A stretch of 64,000 nt of DNA, taken from the NCBI GenBank assembly GCA_022316685.1, contig JAKJHU010000067.1, positions 1,798,001 through 1,862,000 on the forward strand, given 5' to 3'. Under the pieces are notes generated by a model that ran no database searches, was not told the origin of the DNA, and saw only the letters and a program-made list of their open reading frames with translations. Made by a program: the position numbers and the translations under genes. The DNA is from Progne subis subis. Its lineage: Eukaryota; Chordata; Aves; Passeriformes; Hirundinidae. This document shows, one piece after another, positions 1-11,104 of the stretch. Every line of letters starts with the position of its first letter. Position 1 is the first letter of the stretch.

Positions 1-665
1 TAGTATCATTAATAGTGCTAAAAAGAAAATCCAAAACCAGACATTCATCTCATAGCAGTGATAAAAATTTGTGTCCTTAACCTCCTGTTAAGTGACTGGT
101 AAAACAACTCATTCTGCCTCTTCCTCTGAGAATAGTTTTTTGTTTCTTAAAATAGTGCTGAATTTTCAGGTTTCTCCACCCCCTCTTGGCTGAGGTGACT
201 TGGATTGTGATGTTTCACATTAATTACTGCTGATCTTCATGATTTGTTTTTTTCCTGTAGCCACACCTGCTTAATGGACACCTTGCTGATCATACTAGCT
301 ATGGTCTCATTAATCCCCATTAGCTGTTGTGTCATTAAGTACTTTTGCTGGTTGTATTCTTTTAGCAGCTCCCACTAACCTGTTTAAGGTTGACTGTCAC
401 CACAGTGGTTTACATAATCCCCATGTATATATGCTGCTAACTCTTATTTGCTCTATTTTTTTAACTCTCTGCTAACAGTGTATCAGTGTAAAATATACAT
501 AATTGGATTTTAGAACAAAGTGAAAATGCATGTAGGTTCAGATTCCATTTTATGTCAGATTTCCCAAGCCTCTCTTGCTAAAAGACAATACAAGAAATCC
601 CAAACTCAACCCAATCACCAAAAAAACCCACAAATCAACAAACCAAACCAACAAACAGATAAGGG

Positions 666-696
<31 letters not shown>

Positions 697-1154
697 AAAC
701 CCTCCTAGAAAGTTAAAAAAAAAAAAAAATAAAAATCTTCAGTGTTACAAATTGTGGCAATTTCCTTACTCTTAGAAAACTGGGCACAGTTGTCATCCAA
801 GCTGTGAGCAAAATAACTTCAACACATCATTTTCTCAGGTTAACAAAACACAGTTGTTTAACAGAAAACCCTCTATGATATTGCCATGTAATTGGCAATT
901 AACCTTATCCATTTCATTATAGTCAGTGCCCCAACTTTCCTCAAAAAGCCAAAAATACTTTTAACTTAGTAGAATATTATCTCAGTGTTCAGCTATAAGT
1001 TGCAGAATACTAGGTTTATATTACTTCATATTTTTCCATTTGTAGGTGGAATAAGTTCTAAAGTAAATGCCCATGAGAAAGTAATTTTGTAATATGCAGT
1101 AAAGGCAAAATTAATTTGCAGGTTTTATTTATTGGATGCAACTGACAAAATGTT
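1..1154. other. AT-rich non-coding DNA, nothing recognised
   Basis: No gene, known repeat or RNA was recognised. The stretch contains a 28-base A run (666-693) in an A/C-rich patch, and a second A run at 715-729. The short open frames over this patch translate only to lysine, asparagine and proline and are low-complexity artefacts. Confidence 0.6.
666..693. repeat. poly-A run
   Basis: An uninterrupted run of 28 A, followed 21 bases later by 15 more. The preceding sequence is A/C-rich, but I could not recognise a retroposed body or a target duplication, so it is listed only as a homopolymer. Confidence 0.9.
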
Positions 1155-1690
1155 GGCAGAGAGATGCTGTTTGGGTAGCCTCTGTGAGGAGGACCATGAA
1201 CCACTCACACCAGAATATATGAACATTTCCTGAAGAACTGTGGCCTGTGGGAAGGACTCACAGTGGATGAGAGGAAAAATGTTGAGAGGAAAAATGTTAA
1301 GAGGAAAGTGGCAGAGACAAAATCTTATGAATTGATCACTGCCCCCACTACATACACATTTTTAAGATAGGAAGTAAGTAGAGGACTCTGGAATGAAGAA
1401 GTGATATTGAGACTGGATAAAAAGGGAATGGAAGGAGAAAGAAGGGAATGAGATGTTTTAAGTTGTTGTTGTTGTTGTTCATTCTTCAAATCTACTTGTC
1501 AGTCGATTAAATTAATTCTTCCCAAATAGTTTATTTTTTTCTTCAATGCTAACTGATAACTGATCTCCCTGTCTTTATCTTAACAGAAACACTTTTCCAT
1601 CTCACTGCCTCCACTGTCCCTTTGAAATAAAAAAGTGAGAGAGCAACTGGGTGGGTGGCTGGAAGACAGACAGGGACAACTTATCACACT
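1155..1690 (+). mobile_element. Old ERVL-like LTR fragment
   Basis: The block resembles the 3' part of an avian ERVL LTR as I remember the family. It contains 'gaactgtggcctgtgggaag', a purine-rich stretch near 1270-1310, 'ggcagagacaaaatcttatg', a T-rich segment with a GTT microsatellite (1464-1479), 'ttaaattaattcttcccaa', and 'tgatctccctgtctttatct' followed by an AATAAA at about 1626. Order and orientation agree with plus-strand transcription. Both ends are approximate and I saw no target duplication. It is strongly diverged, so an old insertion is inferred. A database comparison could assign it to a different avian LTR family. Confidence 0.55.
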
Positions 1691-2076
1691 AGAATATAAC
1701 ATTTCTAGACTATCTGTAACCTGATAAAATAAATACAACTTTGCTGAGAACCTGTAGGATATAAATATAATAATTTTAGATTAAAGGTTTTTATAGCATG
1801 AAGAATTTTCAAAAATTGAAGAGAAACTGTTACAATAACAGTGATTTGTGGGTCTATAAACAAGATTAACTTCCTGAAACTCAAACTTTAGTTTTAGCTG
1901 TTATATCATTGTTACAACTGTAATATGCATTGTGTCTTCTGATATTTTCATAATGATAATAAAAAAACAAGGTGACAAGGTCAGCATGATCTGTTTGTGG
2001 TTTTCTGTTGTGCTCTGTAAAGAAAAAATATTTTTTTCCCTCTAAACACCTAAATGTAGGATTTTCACATCTTGGT

Positions 2077-2660
2077 CACAGAATCACAGAATCTCAGAGT
2101 AGGTGAGGTTGGAAGAAACCACTGAAGTTACTTCATACAGCCTCTGTTCTCAATCAGGTTTCCTTGGAGTGTATTGCTCAGGATTGTGTCCAGATGGCTT
2201 TTGGGTATCTCCCGGAAAGGAAACTCCACAATCCCTCTGAGTAACCTATTCCAGTGCTCAGTCACTCTCAGAATAAAGAAGTTCAAGCTCTCCCTCGTGT
2301 TTAGGTGGAACTTCCTGTGTTTCAGCTTCTGCCCATATCCCCTTATTCTATTGATCATCACCACCAAGAAAAGTCTGGATCCATCCTCTTGGCACCATCC
2401 CTTCACACACTTATATGCATTAATGAGGTCTCCACCTAGTTTTCTTTGCTTGAGGCTAACCAAGTAAAACTCCTTCAGCCTTTCCTTGTAAGAGAAATGT
2501 CCCTTATTCATCTTTGTAGCACTAACCTGGACTCGCTCCAGGATCTCGATGTCTCTTTTGTACTAAAAGCAGACTGCCTAGGACTCAACACAGCACTTCA
2601 GGTAGAGTTTTACTGGGGCTGAGTAGACCAGCAGGATCACCTCCCTTTACCTGCTGGTAA
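2077..2660 (-). mobile_element. CR1 LINE, 5'-truncated
   Basis: Read on the minus strand this is the 3' end of a chicken-repeat-1 non-LTR retrotransposon. The 3' terminus lies at the low coordinate and begins on the plus strand with 'cacagaatcacagaatctca', the degenerate octamer repeat that ends CR1 copies. The body runs through the conserved blocks coding for the ORF2 C-terminus, including the plus-strand text 'cctattccagtgctcagtca' and 'ctggactcgctccaggatct'. A 127-codon minus-strand frame (2128-2511) remains open over this region but lacks the reverse transcriptase catalytic part, so the copy is dead. The 5' truncation near 2660 is usual for CR1. Several hundred bases survive, moderately diverged. 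Confidence 0.92.
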
Positions 2661-2826
2661 TGATATAGAATTAATTGATATATAATGTACTTCAGAGATG
2701 TATGTTCATTGATATTAAAATTTGTTGGCTGCATTTTTTAGACAGTCAACAAACACATTTTTGGTATTTTTATTATTTACTAATTAATTTATCTGTGTCT
2801 TTTGTTCACTTTTTTTTGTGGTCTGT

Positions 2827-2869
2827 TGTTTTTTTTGTTTTTGTTTTTGTTTTTGTTTTTGGTTTTTTT
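2827..2869. repeat. (GTTTTT)n simple repeat
   Basis: About five units of GTTTTT with a variant G-doublet at the end, lying within a T-rich context. The valine/phenylalanine-rich translation over it is an artefact. Confidence 0.9.
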
Positions 2870-4799
2870 GAGTATTCAGAATCATGTTGTCATTCTCAAA
2901 GAATGGATAAAATTACATGAAAAAAATGAAACTTCAAGTTTTGCCATGGAATGATCAAGTATAACATTTAATAATCATATAAAACTCTAATATCTTGTTG
3001 GATTATTACTTCAGAATGTGTTCATAGTTGAACAGACAAAGAGAGGCTCTTAAACTGATCCGAAACTATATTGTTTTCCCTAAGTAATTTATATTCATCA
3101 GAGAAAGATATTTAAACAGTAAAGAAAGTAATGAAGCACTGGTGACTGAACACCTATTGCTATGTTTCTTATTATTCTTCTCCTTAAATCTTAATGAGGT
3201 GTAATTATAGTTTCATGTATTTTGTCTTCAAGATGCATTATTCTAACAGAGAGTAGTGACAAGTAGCTGCATCTGACTTCATGAGCAGCAAACTTACTGC
3301 AAATATGCAAATGAGGAACAACAAAGAAGAGCCTGGAGATACTAACATCTGTGTGAATGAAGCAACCATTTCACAACTCAGTGGACCTTAAACAAAGCAG
3401 ACATTGAAATCTGTTCAGTACATGGGATAGATTTTTAAATATGTTCAATTACTGCTTGTTGCACAGCTGTCACTAGAGCAGTTTCTGTCACATCAGGGAT
3501 TCTGCTTTGACATTATCAGCATATAAAAATGGTGTTCATGATAAATAGTTTTCTAGCATAGCAAAGCAAGTATTTTTCACTCATGTGTGTGAGTTAAAGA
3601 CCTGCTTACACTTCCATATCTCTGGCAATTTAGATGAGTCGAGATAGAGAAGCATCTGCTAGGAGCAAAATAGCTATTTTGCCAATTGACCTAGTGACTA
3701 ACTGGCTAACTATCTCATTTCTGTGTAATAGTTAAGAAAATATATTGCTTTTGAGGAGATTATGAGTTTTGAATGAAAAGCAATTCATATCCTTATGAGG
3801 AAAGGAAGGAGAAAACTACTTTTCTCACTTTGAAAAGTAGATTTCACTGGTAACATTTTTCCACACAGTGAGACAGAGCAGTAGAAGAATTGTTTTGTTT
3901 CTTAGCATATTTTCCTTTAAAATATGTAGAAACACATACTACATGTTGTTTGAAGGAAAAAAGCATGAAGATTCAGTTAAATAATATTTTAAAATAATTA
4001 CAACTTTTTCATAATATTCATCTGTATTATTAATCTAAATACAACACTGTTACTTGTAAAATTCCTCATATGCATCACAGGGAGTTACATGAATCTTTTT
4101 TTTTGTTTATGAATGCCACAAATAAAACTTGTAAATATATACTGCTATAATAGTTCCAGTGATAAATCATTTAATTAAAATAACTGAGAGGCAAGCTCTG
4201 TTTTTTGGTAAGACTTTAGTAAGCCCTTATGCTCACCAAATTTTCTCATTTAAGTAACATTCCTAGACACTGGAGGAGCAGTTTGAACATGTTTTAATAA
4301 TAATTCCTGATTTAGACTAGCTAACACCAAGAGTAATTTCTTTGTACTTCTGTCTGACTGCTTCACTCAATCGTTTATTTACTTACTCCTGAGCATCTAA
4401 TATCTTCATCTGCAAAGTACTTCAGTATCACAGCCTTGCAGTGCCTGTCACTTAAAGACTCAAATACTAAAAATTACATTGGCTAAAATGTCTAAAATCT
4501 GAAAATAACATGCAGACAATTGAGCACCTTGAACAGAGTCATAGAAGCTATCACACAAAGGGATGAGTTGTTTGCAGAAAAAAAAGAAGATTTGACCCAA
4601 TGAAGCAACTATAATGTGGTTGAAAACCTTTTAGCTTTGAAAAAAGTGCATTTTAGTTTGATTTGAGTGCCATAATGTGCCATACAATAGAAGGTAAACA
4701 TAATATTCAGAAGAAAAGAAGAATAAAACAAAATTTATTTTGTGTCTTTTAGAATTTGTCTTTAAATAAATCTATCACCTCTACTGCATTTCCACAAGA

Positions 4800-4824
4800 T
4801 TTTTTTTTTTTTTTTTTTTTTTTT
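4800..4824. repeat. poly-T run
   Basis: An uninterrupted run of 25 T. It could be the tail of a minus-strand retroposon, but the sequence on its right-hand side was not recognised. Confidence 0.9.
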
Positions 4825-6570
4825 AATTCAGTTTGTGATGAAAATCTGCTGCAGTGAAAAAAACATTGACCTGGTGACTCAACACAATGGCAGTCTCTGA
4901 TCAAGAAAGGTTTGAGCTTGATTTTATCAATACTATAAACTTCTCAACAATAACTAATTCTTTTTTCAACTAATTTGTATTTCTTGACCAGATTGCAAAT
5001 TTTAATGGTAAGTTAATGTTTTTTGTTTAGTTTTTTTAAGTAGATTATAGTCTTTCAGAAAATTGAGTAGATAGTCTGATTTGTGAATTTAGGTCTTAGA
5101 ATCTTATTTTATTAAAACCAGAAAGCTGCATGCACAAACATATTAAGATGTGTGAAGAAAATACATAAAACAGTTATTTCTTTGTTTTGCATGATACCAA
5201 TAATTATATATTCCTATTCAAGAAGGTTGCAGATTGTAGTATTCGTTTATTACTTAAATTATATATCAGAAAAACAGAAGAGAATGGAAGACTAAAATTA
5301 TTTCTCTCATACAATGTTGCAGACTGTCAGCTTGAAGCTTCATCTGTATTGCATTTGTAAGTACTCTCAATTTAAGTGAATCAGCATAAAACTAATAAAA
5401 CAATAAAGCACAATACAACTAAGGATTACCATAGTGTGCAGATCAATGTTTAAGATTACAAAACTGTTCAATTTTTCCTTCTAAAACATGCGTGATCATT
5501 AACAATCAATCAATTTTTGATATATCTTATGGATGTTATCTCCATAAGCATTCTCATCAGAGAACTATTCATACAGTCTGTAGTTTTAAAGAGTATTATA
5601 ATTTTATTGGTGAGACTATCCAATATATATATTTTAGTTCCCACCTAAAAAGAGCTCTTAATGTTTACAATTTTTTCAAGGAACTAGCATCCTTCATGGC
5701 TCATTATTTAATCCTGTAGATTTAATTGCACTAATACTTCCATCTAGGTGGCATAGCACAAGATTTAATTCTCTTTGAATAGAGCAGTTGAATATGCTGC
5801 ATGGCTTTTATACACAATTAAGATCGATATGTGAGTCTATACCACATTTTAAGTCATATATTAGGTTTGCAAGAGCATGAAAACAAGAAAGATTGATCTA
5901 GACCAATAAACATGCATGCACACACACAAACATTTTCACAAACACATAATTTCCCTTAAAATAGAAGCAAATCATTGAAGAAGTATCTCAAAACCCTAGG
6001 TTGTGTTATATCCCATCAGCTTTTGAGTAAAGCTCCCTATTGAGAATTCTGATTAAAAATGGATGATATTATATATAGTAGCTTTCAAAGATAATCTCAA
6101 AGATTCAAAGTTTTAAATGACTTTGCAAATAAGTACCACTGTCAGGGCCTGAGGAGACCTTATAATTTCTGAACAATTTCTCCTGAAGCCTCCAACCACA
6201 CCTATGAGGCCAACAGCCATTTCAGTTCTGCCTAGGGCATCAGCCCCTTCCCAAGCTATGTTGGAGGACTGTCAGACACCAGCTCAGCCACAGACATGCC
6301 ATGTCTGCCTACAGATTTTGAGTGAATAAGGATAATTTTAGGACTTGCAAATACCAAAGTGGTAATGGCAATACAGCACTAAATTACTGACACCAAATTG
6401 GCACAATTATACCCAGAATAAGAGTTGCAAATCTCTTTGGAATTATTTCAAGCAGAGTAGTGTGATATTTCTTTAACAAGAAGGATTTTTGTCTGCCCAT
6501 ATTCATAATGTCTGTAATTGGGAAATAAATGAGAGAAGCAACAAGAGCCCTAAGCTAGGGAATTACTAGC

Positions 6571-6740
6571 TTATAATATTTTAAATATTATATATATAAT
6601 AAATATTATATATATAATAAATATTTTAAAAGTTATGTATATGAAGTTGTGTTAGGCATATGTTATATGTTATATATGTTATATGTTATAAAATATATGT
6701 TACGTATATGAATTTTATGTTAAAATGTTATGTATATGAA
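6571..6740. repeat. AT-rich patch with an exact 18-bp tandem duplication
   Basis: An 18-bp unit (aaatattatatatataat) occurs twice head to tail at 6583-6600 and 6601-6618, followed by a partial third copy. From about 6655 there are irregular repeats of 'gttatatgttatat' and two copies of 'gtatatgaattttat'. The patch is nearly pure A and T and could form hairpins. Confidence 0.8.
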
Positions 6741-7364
6741 TTTTATTTGAGTAGTTATGGCTATGCCAGTTATTGCTGATCTGTTACTTTATTGTGGTTT
6801 TTAAAGAAAATAATAACTCAAATGAACATTTTTTTTCAATAGCATTACTGATAAATCAGATTAAAGGAATTATTAAAACCATTATAAATCTTCAATGAAA
6901 ATTGCTATCTCCCATGACCTTTCAGAACTCTGAATGGGATATTTATTTCTATATTTTTATCATTAATACTTACTAAATAAATTGATATTCAAAAAAGTTT
7001 AATGAAATAAGTCAGAGTAATGGAAATATATATAATTAACTTAAATTTAATTTAACATTTATTTTGTCCTTCTACTAAAAAGTTCAAAGTAATCGACTCT
7101 GATAAATATTTCTGTCATGGAAAATAAGTAACAAACTTAGGATTAACTAAGGTTAATCTTTACAACACACAAATTTACCAGACTGCAACCTCAACGGAAT
7201 TGAAAATAACTTCCACTTAATTTTTTAAATAAATTTGTCTAGAAAATATGATATCAAATATCTGCAACAGAATTCTATAGAGTGGCAATCTGAAAATGAC
7301 TAGAATAAAAATGTATAAGCATACTTATATCATTAGTAGATGACCATATTATATTTTATTATAT

Positions 7365-7397
7365 TTATTTTATTTTATTTTATTTTATTTTATTTTA
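7365..7397. repeat. (TTTTA)n simple repeat
   Basis: Six or so pentanucleotide units of TTTTA, preceded by imperfect TTATA/TTTAT units from about 7350. Confidence 0.9.
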
Positions 7398-7621
7398 ATT
7401 TTTGTAGCTTTCTTGTGGAGTTGTGGTGCATTGTGAGCTGTTTTCATACTATGAACTATAAATGATGATAGAACTTAATTTGAGATTTGGAGTGACTATT
7501 TGCAGCCATTATTTCTGAGTTATGTGAAAAAAACAAGACAGATGAAACAATTTCTTGGATACTTTTTTCATGAGTAGGTATGGTAAACCAAATCATTAGC
7601 ACATTAAACTATCAGGGTGTG

Positions 7622-8052
7622 TCAATAGGAAGGCCATGAGGATGGTGGAGGATTTGGAAGGGAAGTCTTATCAAGAGTGGCTGAGGTCATTTGGTCTTTT
7701 CGGCCTGGGGGAGATGGAGGAGGCTGAGGGGAGACCTCATAAGGAGAAGTCAGGTACCAGTCGCTTCAATCTTACAACCAATAACATGACTCGAGGGAAC
7801 AGCCTGAAGCTGTGTCAGGGGACATTTAGGTTAATGTCAGGAAAAGGTTCTTTACCTGGGATAGGGGGGAAGTTGGGCAATGGAACAGGCTCCTCAGGGA
7901 AGTGGTCACAGCACCAGCCTGAAAGAGTTCAAGAAGGATTTGGACAATGCTCTTGGGCACATGACTGTTGGGGTGTCCTGAGTGGGTCCAGGTGTTGGAT
8001 TTGATGTTCCTGATATGTCCCTTCCAATTCAGCATTTTCTATGACTCTACCA
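7622..8052 (+). mobile_element. CR1 LINE, 5'-truncated
   Basis: A plus-strand CR1 3' end. It shows the ORF2 tail in CR1 order: 'ggtggaggatttggaaggg', 'gaggctgaggggagacctca', 'gcaatggaacaggctcctca', then the 3' untranslated region with 'gtgttggatttgatgttcct' and 'gtcccttccaattcagcatt'. It closes with a degenerate octamer, 'ttctatgactctacca'. The 'gtcccttccaactcagcat'-like ending is the variant I associate with CR1-Y/CR1-X type subfamilies. A segment near 7740 appears deleted relative to other copies. The 122-codon frame at 7636-8004 is ORF2 residue without catalytic domains. Confidence 0.9.
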
Positions 8053-10845
8053 TAAGTTCTTTCAATTACCCATGGAAATACTCTTGACAATTCCAATTAA
8101 ATAAAACAAACTTAAAACTTCATCCTCTCTTACCTTATGAACATTTTTTTCCCTAAGTATGCTGTAGCTTATTACTTTTTCCTCATTTCCCAAACTGAAA
8201 TTTCAGTGCAAAGCCATTTAGAAAAACATTTTTCTATTGCTTACTTTTAAAATGCACTTTAAAATATATTTGATATGTTGAGCCACAATTGTTTTTAACA
8301 TTTTAAAATTTTTGCATAGATAAGCTTCAGATTTGTACCTGAAGCATGTAGGTAAGTTTCCCTTTTGTTCTCCAGAAATTAAGCCAAAAATCCAAAGGTA
8401 TAAAGAATTTATTTGAGAACTGGTATGTAGTGTAGTAACATTATCTGTGCAGAAATATTAGTTATTTGATAATGATCAAGATAAAAACCTTTATGCTATG
8501 TGGTTGAAACCTTTATGCTAGATGGCAGAAAACACAGATTTCTCATGTAAAACTTTTGAATTTCCAAGCACTCTCATCCTGGGGAAAAAAAAAAAACAAA
8601 ACCAAATACTCTTCCTTTATGGATAGAGTAGTTTACAAAAAGGCAGCCCTTATGATAGCACTGTAATAGTTGGCTCAGAGGTCTAAATATAGCAAGATTC
8701 TTATATGTAAAACAAAAAAATATAAAAAAAATATGTTTGCTGTGTTATGCCTCTAACTAGTTGATATGAAGCCTTCAGTATCTAGAACATGGTGAGAAGA
8801 TGTTAAAAACTGTTTCTGATAGATGCTGTGATATAAGGAATTGATATTACAAAGATAATGAGAAGATAACAGATTAGGTTTATGAGTCTTTCTTACATTC
8901 AGTCCTTCATCTCAGACAAATTTGAAGTGTCTAAACAAGCCATGAAACCAAAGACTAAGGTTTAAAACATTGTGGGACAGTTTACTGGCATGAACATTTG
9001 TAATGAAAATTGAATGGCCCTTTAGTGGAAAAACTATTGTTCAGTTAAGCAGGAAAGGATTTACTGATAGGACACTCACTTGTTTGGGCCTTACCCTTTT
9101 CAGTGACTTATGTTACTGCCTTGTTGCTTCAATCTAAAATGAGGTACATGGGAAATAACCTATTTGCCTCATCTCCTCAATCTAATGTTTACATTTGTAC
9201 TTGTTCTGTAAGAAAACATCACAACTACACAGTATATTCTAATTTACAGAGGTGGGTTAATTATCCAAAAATGTCTACAATGAGCTCCAAGTAAGCAATG
9301 GTTTGATCTTTATTTATTAGATTTATTGTTTCTCATTTCTTATTGATTACTCTCAATAATAGATAATCCCATTATGCTTTTCAACTAAAATACTTCTGAA
9401 AACAATTTCTTTGCTAATAATGAATATGAATTTAAGTAGTTATGGCTTTGACATCTGTGAATTACAAAAATATTATTTCATAAATTATATGTATGTCTCA
9501 AAAAGGAATTAGAAGGGTTGCTTTGGGCTAAACATTTTGAGATTTAAAAAAAAAAAAAAATACTATTTGCTTCTCAGTTTCCATACAAAATATCATTTCA
9601 GAGGTATAGTGACATATGCATATATATCACTGTAATATCCACACCTATATTATATATAAATATTGACAATGTCAGATTTGCATCAGTGCTAAATAATAAG
9701 TATTTTTTATACATTGTAAGTTGAAGGACTTTAACCTTATCTGGTCTTAATTTGTTTTCATCCTTATGTAAAAACACAAACCCTTCCTGTCTTTAGAGCA
9801 TTGTGTTAAAGTGAACAGCAACACTGATCCTGACAGAAATTTTCCTTTCTTTATTTCTGCATCTCCTGGTGCACCATGGACAGAAAGAACAGCAAGCACA
9901 GTAGAACAGGGAAAAATCTTATATTGTCTGTGACATATTTTATTCTGACCCTGAATATCTGCTAGACCTCACAAGGGCAACATGTGAGTTCATTCTGCAG
10001 TCTTTGTTGTGGTTAAAAAAATAGTTATAGGCCTGTGTATAGGTATGGAAACCTGATAGTTTTTTATTTGATGCTTAGTTGTAGGGATGACTGAATTTAA
10101 TAGCCAGGTTTTGTGCTATAATATAATAGATGATACAGTTATTTTTTCCATGTGTCACTTTTACAAAGTTATTGGCAAAGTAAATTGCGTAGCCCATAGT
10201 TCGGCACAGATTAACTAGCAGTTAATTCTTGCCTTAAACTGATGATGTAAATTGTATGCAGCATTGTGTTTCTAATACCGGAGCCATCTGATAAATTAAT
10301 GGAGGGTTCACACAAAAATGAGAACCAAAGAGCCAAAATTGTTTTCATCTTGTTATGGTACTTTAATTTCCATGCCTTTTATTTAGTGTAACATAGGACA
10401 GTGTGTGTTGCTAAACCAAAATAATCTTGAGTATCTATGGAGGGAGTGGCAAAAGTAATCCTAAGAGGAGAAAATCTAGTACAAAAGCATCTTCAATCAT
10501 AGATGCACTGCAAGCTGATATTGTATTTGTAGGTTAAATCATAGGTCGCTCTTTATTATCCATTCATGTTCTGTGCAACCCGTGTTTCATCTCCTATGGA
10601 TATTGTCAGCTTTCTTAAAAAGAATTGCAAGCAGACTGCAGACCACCAGCCTGCATTCTATTCTCAGCTCCCATAGCAATCAAGAAAACTTCAGGTGGTA
10701 CCACGTATGCTCTTCCTGTAATAGAATGAGATGTATCAAGTGGATTGGAAAAAGAACACACAAATTCTATTTTTCATATGCACATATACTTAAATGAAAA
10801 AGTAAAACAGTAGGAGAGAAGTAATTGGAACAAGAATCAAAAAGA
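8053..10845. other. AT-rich non-coding DNA, nothing recognised
   Basis: No gene, RNA or repeat family was recognised over 2.8 kb. There is an A run at 9546-9560. Small open frames (such as 9103-9294 and 10573-10797) have no recognisable domains and sit in AT-rich sequence. Confidence 0.55.
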
Positions 10846-10936
10846 GAAAAGAAAAGAAAAGAAAAGAAAAGAAAAGAAAAGAAAAGAAAAGAAAAGAAAA
10901 GAAAAGAAAAGAAAAGAAAAGAAAAGAAAAGAAAAG

Positions 10937-10967
<31 letters not shown>

Positions 10968-11104
10968 GAAAAGAAAAGAAAAGAAAAGAAAAGAAAAGAA
11001 AGAAAAGAAAAGAAAAGAAAAGAAAAGAAAAGAAAAGAAAAGAAAAGAAAAGAAAAGAAAAGAAAAGAAAAGAAAAGAAAAGAAAAGAAAAGAAAAGAAA
11101 AGAA
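10846..11104. repeat. Long (AAAAG)n pentanucleotide microsatellite
   Basis: About 260 bp of near-perfect AAAAG repeat, all purine on the plus strand. There are only two visible phase breaks: an AAAAAAG unit near 10960 and an AAAG unit near 11000. The repeat is so regular that lysine/glutamate-rich (plus) and serine/phenylalanine/leucine-rich (minus) frames of 100-134 codons stay open across it. Those are not genes. Length and purity suggest recent expansion and probable polymorphism between individuals. Confidence 0.98.

Larger units (their letters stand above)
2661..7364. other. AT-rich non-coding DNA with simple repeats
   Basis: No gene was recognised in this 4.7-kb stretch. It holds a GTTTTT tract (2827-2869), a 25-base T run (4800-4824) and a strongly AT-rich patch (6571-6740). 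A slightly more GC-rich block at about 6135-6320 ('tgtcagggcctgaggagacc') stands out from its surroundings, but I cannot match it to a family. The frame at 5492-5719 is AT-rich and shows no protein features. Confidence 0.55.

Noticed and set aside
2128..2511. 127-codon minus-strand open frame as a host gene
   Set aside because: It lies inside a 5'-truncated CR1 and represents the C-terminal tail of ORF2.
7636..8004. 122-codon plus-strand open frame as a gene
   Set aside because: It is CR1 ORF2 residue in a truncated copy that ends with the CR1 3' octamer.
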